A DNA stretch of 37,607 bases from Streptomyces ossamyceticus (GTDB lineage Bacteria; Actinomycetota; Actinomycetes; Streptomycetales; Streptomycetaceae): NCBI RefSeq assembly GCF_001418475.1, contig NZ_LIQX01000212.1, positions 1-37,607 on the forward strand. The letters are read 5' to 3'. The position numbers were made by a program, and so were the translations under genes. Position 1 is the stretch's first letter, and every line of letters starts with the position of its first letter. Shown one piece after another: positions 35,207 to 37,607 of the stretch. The notes below the pieces were generated by a model. The model saw only the letters and a list, made by a program, of their open reading frames with translations. It ran no database searches and was not told where the DNA came from.

Positions 35207-35380
35207 GCGACATCTGAGCTCAAGTCGGTCTTGTGTGTGCGGTATCCGGCAGGGTACCGCACGCACGATCACAGGCCGGTACGTCCGCACGATCGCTTGG
35301 GCGAGGAGACATCGCGTGGTGATGTCGGCAGTGAAGGGACGCTGGCCCGCCAACAGTCGGCCGCCAGGAACTGGTTCCGC
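35058..35380 (+). repeat. Element right-end block 1, copy B (323 bp)
   Basis: Nearly identical to 29364-29686 at constant offset 5694. It includes the lipoprotein gene tail and downstream sequence. The following 206 bp (35381-35586) differ from element A and contain the stem-loop at 35501-35559. Confidence 0.85.
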
Positions 35381-35500
35381 CCACGCCTGTCAGCCGAGCA
35401 GGTCGGGGCTCGGTCGGTGGGAAGAAGCTGGGTGCTCTTGCCTCGGCAGTGAGTCTTTTCCAACCTGCTTCTGAGGTATGGCAGTTGGCCTGACAACGAG

Positions 35501-35559
35501 GTGAAGCCTCTGGTAGATGGGTTTTCGATAAGGAGAACCGTCTCCACCAGAGGCTTCAC
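35501..35559. repeat. 59-bp stem-loop with 14-bp perfect arms
   Basis: GTGAAGCCTCTGGT (35501-35514) and ACCAGAGGCTTCAC (35546-35559) flank a 31-nt loop containing GGAGA and TCTCC. It lies in the segment unique to element B between the two conserved right-end blocks, so it may be a small inserted element, an insertion-sequence end or a structured RNA. Confidence 0.5.
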
Positions 35560-35586
35560 ACGCTTCTCGACCCGTCGGGCATCGAC

Positions 35587-35789
35587 GCGTTGTGGCAGTG
35601 CGCTGAGCGTGAGCAATGCGTGAGCGGACGGCGCGGCAACATTTGGATGCAGCGGTAGGCGCGGAGCTGCTTGCAAGCCGCTGATCAGGGAAAACGGGAT
35701 TTGGTGTGATCAAGCGACACCCGCCATCACAACCCCACCAGGCCTTGTAATGCGTAGGTCGTCGGTTCGAATCCGACAGGGGGCTCTGG
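35587..35789 (+). repeat. Element right-end block 2, copy B (203 bp), with att
   Basis: Matches 29826-30028 at offset 5761. The tail EQCVSGRRGNIWMQR and its stop are kept in frame in both copies, as is the TGTGAT (35705)/ATCACA (35726) inverted repeat 13 bp before the att. Confidence 0.8.
35744..35789 (+). repeat. attR: tRNA-Thr 3' direct repeat, copy 3
   Basis: 46 bp identical to 20925-20970. It marks the right edge of the island; the native tRNA terminator follows at once. There is no tRNA 5' half. Confidence 0.9.
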
Positions 35790-35792
35790 GAG

Positions 35793-35827
35793 AGACCCCG
35801 GGTCCGGTGATCGCCGGCCCGGGGTCT
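35793..35827 (+). terminator. Native tRNA-Thr terminator, displaced by the island
   Basis: AGACCCCGGGTCCGG (35793-35807) pairs with CCGG-C-CCGGGGTCT (35814-35827), followed by TGTCGTT. It sits 3 nt after attR, where the terminator of an uninterrupted tRNA-Thr gene would be. Confidence 0.6.
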
Positions 35828-36018
35828 TGTCGTTCGTCGACAGGGTTTGTCGGTCGCGGGGAGGGAGTGGTTGTGCGGCAACTGACCATTCAACGAACGC
35901 GCTTGGCGTTGTCACTCGGAATGCGTGTGGATGGCTCGGGGCGTAGCTTGGAAAACGGTGGGGATTGAGCGGCAGTTGAATTGCGCCTCGTGAATTCGTT
36001 CTGACCGAGGGAGCCCTC

Positions 36019-36555
36019 ATGAAGGCCCTGTTCGCGCGCCGGAAGTCCTCTCGCTCTGTCCCGGCCTCTCGCTCCCTGCTTCGGCGGGCGCTCGTCCTGC
36101 CCGCCGTGGTGGTCGTCGCGGTTCCCGCTCTGGCGACGGAGGCGCAGGCCGGGCATCAGCGGACGGTGAACGGCAGCGTTGCCATGCGGATCATGGATCA
36201 TGAGACTTTCGGCGCCAACGCGGTCTGCAACCGCAGTGTCGACCTCAAGCCCGCTGTCGTCACTGTCGGCGGTCACGTGCGGGTCAAGGCGTGGGCCAAG
36301 TGCGGTGGCGAGATCAGGGTCGAGGTGCATTACAAGCTCACGCTCGATCCGAATGGCGTGGTTCGTGTGACCGAGGGAATTGTCAAGTTCTTCGAGGGTG
36401 ACAGTGAGAACACGGGAGATCTGGACGGGGCGTCGGCTTTCGCGAACATGATTCTTTTTCCGGGGCTGAGCCTTTCCAGGAATGTGCATGTGCAGAACTG
36501 GAACGAGGCCCAGCCCGACGACAAGGCCGATGTGCGGCTCACGGTGCGCAACTGA
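36019..36555 (+). CDS. Secreted protein of unknown function
   Basis: 178 residues with a long basic signal peptide (RRALVLPAVVVVAVPALATE, cut near AQA44). The mature 134 residues are beta-rich (VDLKPAVVTVGGHVRVKAWA, GEIRVEVHYKLTLDPNGVVR) with two Cys (about 70 and 95) that may pair. GAGGGAG lies upstream of ATG 36019. No family was recognised. It lies outside attR, so it is probably backbone. It converges on the endoglucanase gene across a bidirectional terminator. Confidence 0.65.
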   Translation: MKALFARRKSSRSVPASRSLLRRALVLPAVVVVAVPALATEAQAGHQRTVNGSVAMRIMDHETFGANAVCNRSVDLKPAVVTVGGHVRVKAWAKCGGEIRVEVHYKLTLDPNGVVRVTEGIVKFFEGDSENTGDLDGASAFANMILFPGLSLSRNVHVQNWNEAQPDDKADVRLTVRN

Positions 36556-36587
36556 CCGAGGTGACGGTGGGTACGGACGGCCAAGCT

Positions 36588-36625
36588 CCCCCGGGCCGGA
36601 GTCAGGGTCGGCTCCGGCCCGGGGG
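36588..36625. terminator. Bidirectional terminator
   Basis: CCCCCGGGCCGGAG (36588-36601) and CTCCGGCCCGGGGG (36612-36625) form a perfect 14-bp stem with a 10-nt loop between convergent genes. Confidence 0.75.
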
Positions 36626-36648
36626 TTCGTGTCGCTGTCAGGGTGTGG

Positions 36649-37607
36649 TCAGAAGTCGTCCGGGGTCCTGACGCGGTCGCGGATCCAGGTGCCCGCCGGC
36701 TTGAGGGAGGCCGTGCCGGTCCAGGGGCCCTCGGCGTCGCAGGTGCCCGGTTTGTAGACCGCGCCGGTGCGCTCGTCGTCGGAGAAGTTCCAGTTGACCC
36801 AGCTGATCTTCTTGGCCGCGAGGAGATCGAGGTAGCGCTGTGACATGGCGAAGTCGTTGGCGCCCTCACCGGCGTAGTTCTGGGTGCCGAACTCGGTGAC
36901 GAAGACGGGGATGCGGTCGGCCGCGCGGGAGAGGGTCCGGAGGTACTCGTCCCGGTGCGAGGACGCGTAGAAGTGGAACGTGTACATGATGTTGGACGCG
37001 TTCACCGGGTTGTTGATCACCTCGGACTCGTTCGCGCCCTCCGAGACGCCGAGTGAGGACCAGGCGCGGGTGCCGACGAGGATCGGGGTGTCGGGGTCCT
37101 TGGCCCGGATGACGGGGATGAGCTGCTCGGCGTAGCTCTTGATGCGGGACCAGCTCACGCCGCTCGGCTCGTTGGCTATCTCGTACAGCAGGTTGTTCTT
37201 GTCGCGGTGGCGCTGGGCGATCTCGGAGAAGAAGGTCTTGGCGCGGGCGAGGTTCTGGTGGGGGTCGCCGGGGTCGAGCATGTGCCAGTCGACGATGGCG
37301 TACATGCCGCGGACCGTGGCCTGCTCTATCGCCGAGTGGACCAGGTCGGTGAAGCGGCGCGGGTCGGTTTCGTAGCCGCCCTCCTGGATGTACATCGAGA
37401 TGCGCAGGACGTCGGCCTTCCAGTCCGTGGCGAGCGCGTTCAGGGAGCCGCTCGTGACGCACTGGCTGTACCACTGCAGGCCGTGGGTGCTCATACCGCG
37501 CAGCTGGATCGTTTTTCCCCGTGCGTTGCAGAGCTTGGTGCCGCAGACCTTCAGCTGCCCGTTCGCGGCCACGGGGGTGACGGCGCTCGGCGCGGCCTGG
37601 ACGGCGT
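36649..37607 (-). CDS. GH5 endoglucanase (cellulase), N-terminus beyond window
   Basis: About 319 residues are visible; the start and most of the signal peptide lie outside (AVQAAPSAVTPVAANGQ precedes the mature protein). The catalytic domain begins LKVCGTKLCNARGKTIQLRG and continues MSTHGLQWYS, LRISMYIQEGGYET, AIVDWHMLDPGDP. The general acid Glu is in EIANEPSG (codon 37168-37170), the substrate His/Tyr in YTFHFYASSHR, and the nucleophile Glu in VFVTEFGTQ (codon 36892-36894). WVNWNFSDDERTGAVY closes the barrel. It hydrolyses beta-1,4-glucan outside the cell. The cellobiose made would enter through MsiK-driven importers, and msiK lies just across the island. Confidence 0.9.
   Translation of the reverse strand, partial: AVQAAPSAVTPVAANGQLKVCGTKLCNARGKTIQLRGMSTHGLQWYSQCVTSGSLNALATDWKADVLRISMYIQEGGYETDPRRFTDLVHSAIEQATVRGMYAIVDWHMLDPGDPHQNLARAKTFFSEIAQRHRDKNNLLYEIANEPSGVSWSRIKSYAEQLIPVIRAKDPDTPILVGTRAWSSLGVSEGANESEVINNPVNASNIMYTFHFYASSHRDEYLRTLSRAADRIPVFVTEFGTQNYAGEGANDFAMSQRYLDLLAAKKISWVNWNFSDDERTGAVYKPGTCDAEGPWTGTASLKPAGTWIRDRVRTPDDF

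Noticed and set aside
33762..35213. 483-codon minus-strand frame
   Set aside because: Only the last 76 codons have a sensible start and protein-like sequence; the rest overlaps the excalibur gene and non-coding DNA.

Overview
The window is a piece of a Streptomyces chromosome, or a very close relative. GC is very high with strong third-position G/C, GTG starts and GTGA gene overlaps are common, and the gene order from the nickel-binding protein at 5.7 kb to msiK at 20.7 kb matches what I remember of the S. coelicolor SCO4226-SCO4240 block (Cys-rich peptide, phoU, phoR, phoP, lipoprotein, carD, ispD, ispF, cysS, rlmB, DoxX protein, sugar-nucleotidyltransferase, membrane protein, msiK).

Layout. 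(1) 1-4.5 kb is accessory. It holds the tail of a GHKL ATP-binding regulator with a coupled small gene, a 111-bp imperfect palindrome, a clearly AT-richer two-gene operon (HEPN-like protein plus partner, with a consensus promoter), degraded coding remnants and a few uncharacterised small genes. (2) 4.6-20.7 kb is conserved backbone. A GNAT acetyltransferase, a Ni-binding protein and a Cys-rich peptide precede the phosphate control locus, where phoU and phoR-phoP diverge around a PHO box. A lipoprotein, carD, isoprenoid genes ispD-ispF, cysS, rlmB, a DoxX membrane protein, an NDP-sugar synthesis-type enzyme and the shared ABC-transporter ATPase msiK follow. Three of these genes look leaderless. 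(3) 20.9-35.8 kb is an island at tRNA-Thr(TGT). A 46-bp 3' part of the tRNA occurs three times (20925, 29983, 35744), which divides the island into two tandem elements. Element A carries a frameshifted tyrosine integrase, a 1.9-kaa secreted RHS/YD-repeat protein that stops where its toxin domain should begin, a secreted Cys-containing protein and a lipoprotein. Element B has only a 39-codon integrase tail, unrelated cargo (XRE regulator, three overlapping mini-genes, membrane proteins, an excalibur-domain protein) and, at its right end, the same terminal blocks as element A, including the broken end of the lipoprotein gene. (4) 35.8-37.6 kb returns to backbone with a secreted protein and a GH5 endoglucanase that runs off the window.

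Working together. PhoR-PhoP-PhoU is the phosphate-starvation switch. MsiK energises uptake of cello- and malto-oligosaccharides, which fits a GH5 cellulase on the far side of the tRNA. The RHS protein, secreted protein and lipoprotein form one tight operon and are the best candidate for an undescribed secreted antagonism system. The HEPN-like pair at 0.9-2.2 kb is the second candidate, possibly for defence. All functional statements rest on reading sequence and motifs; no database search was possible.
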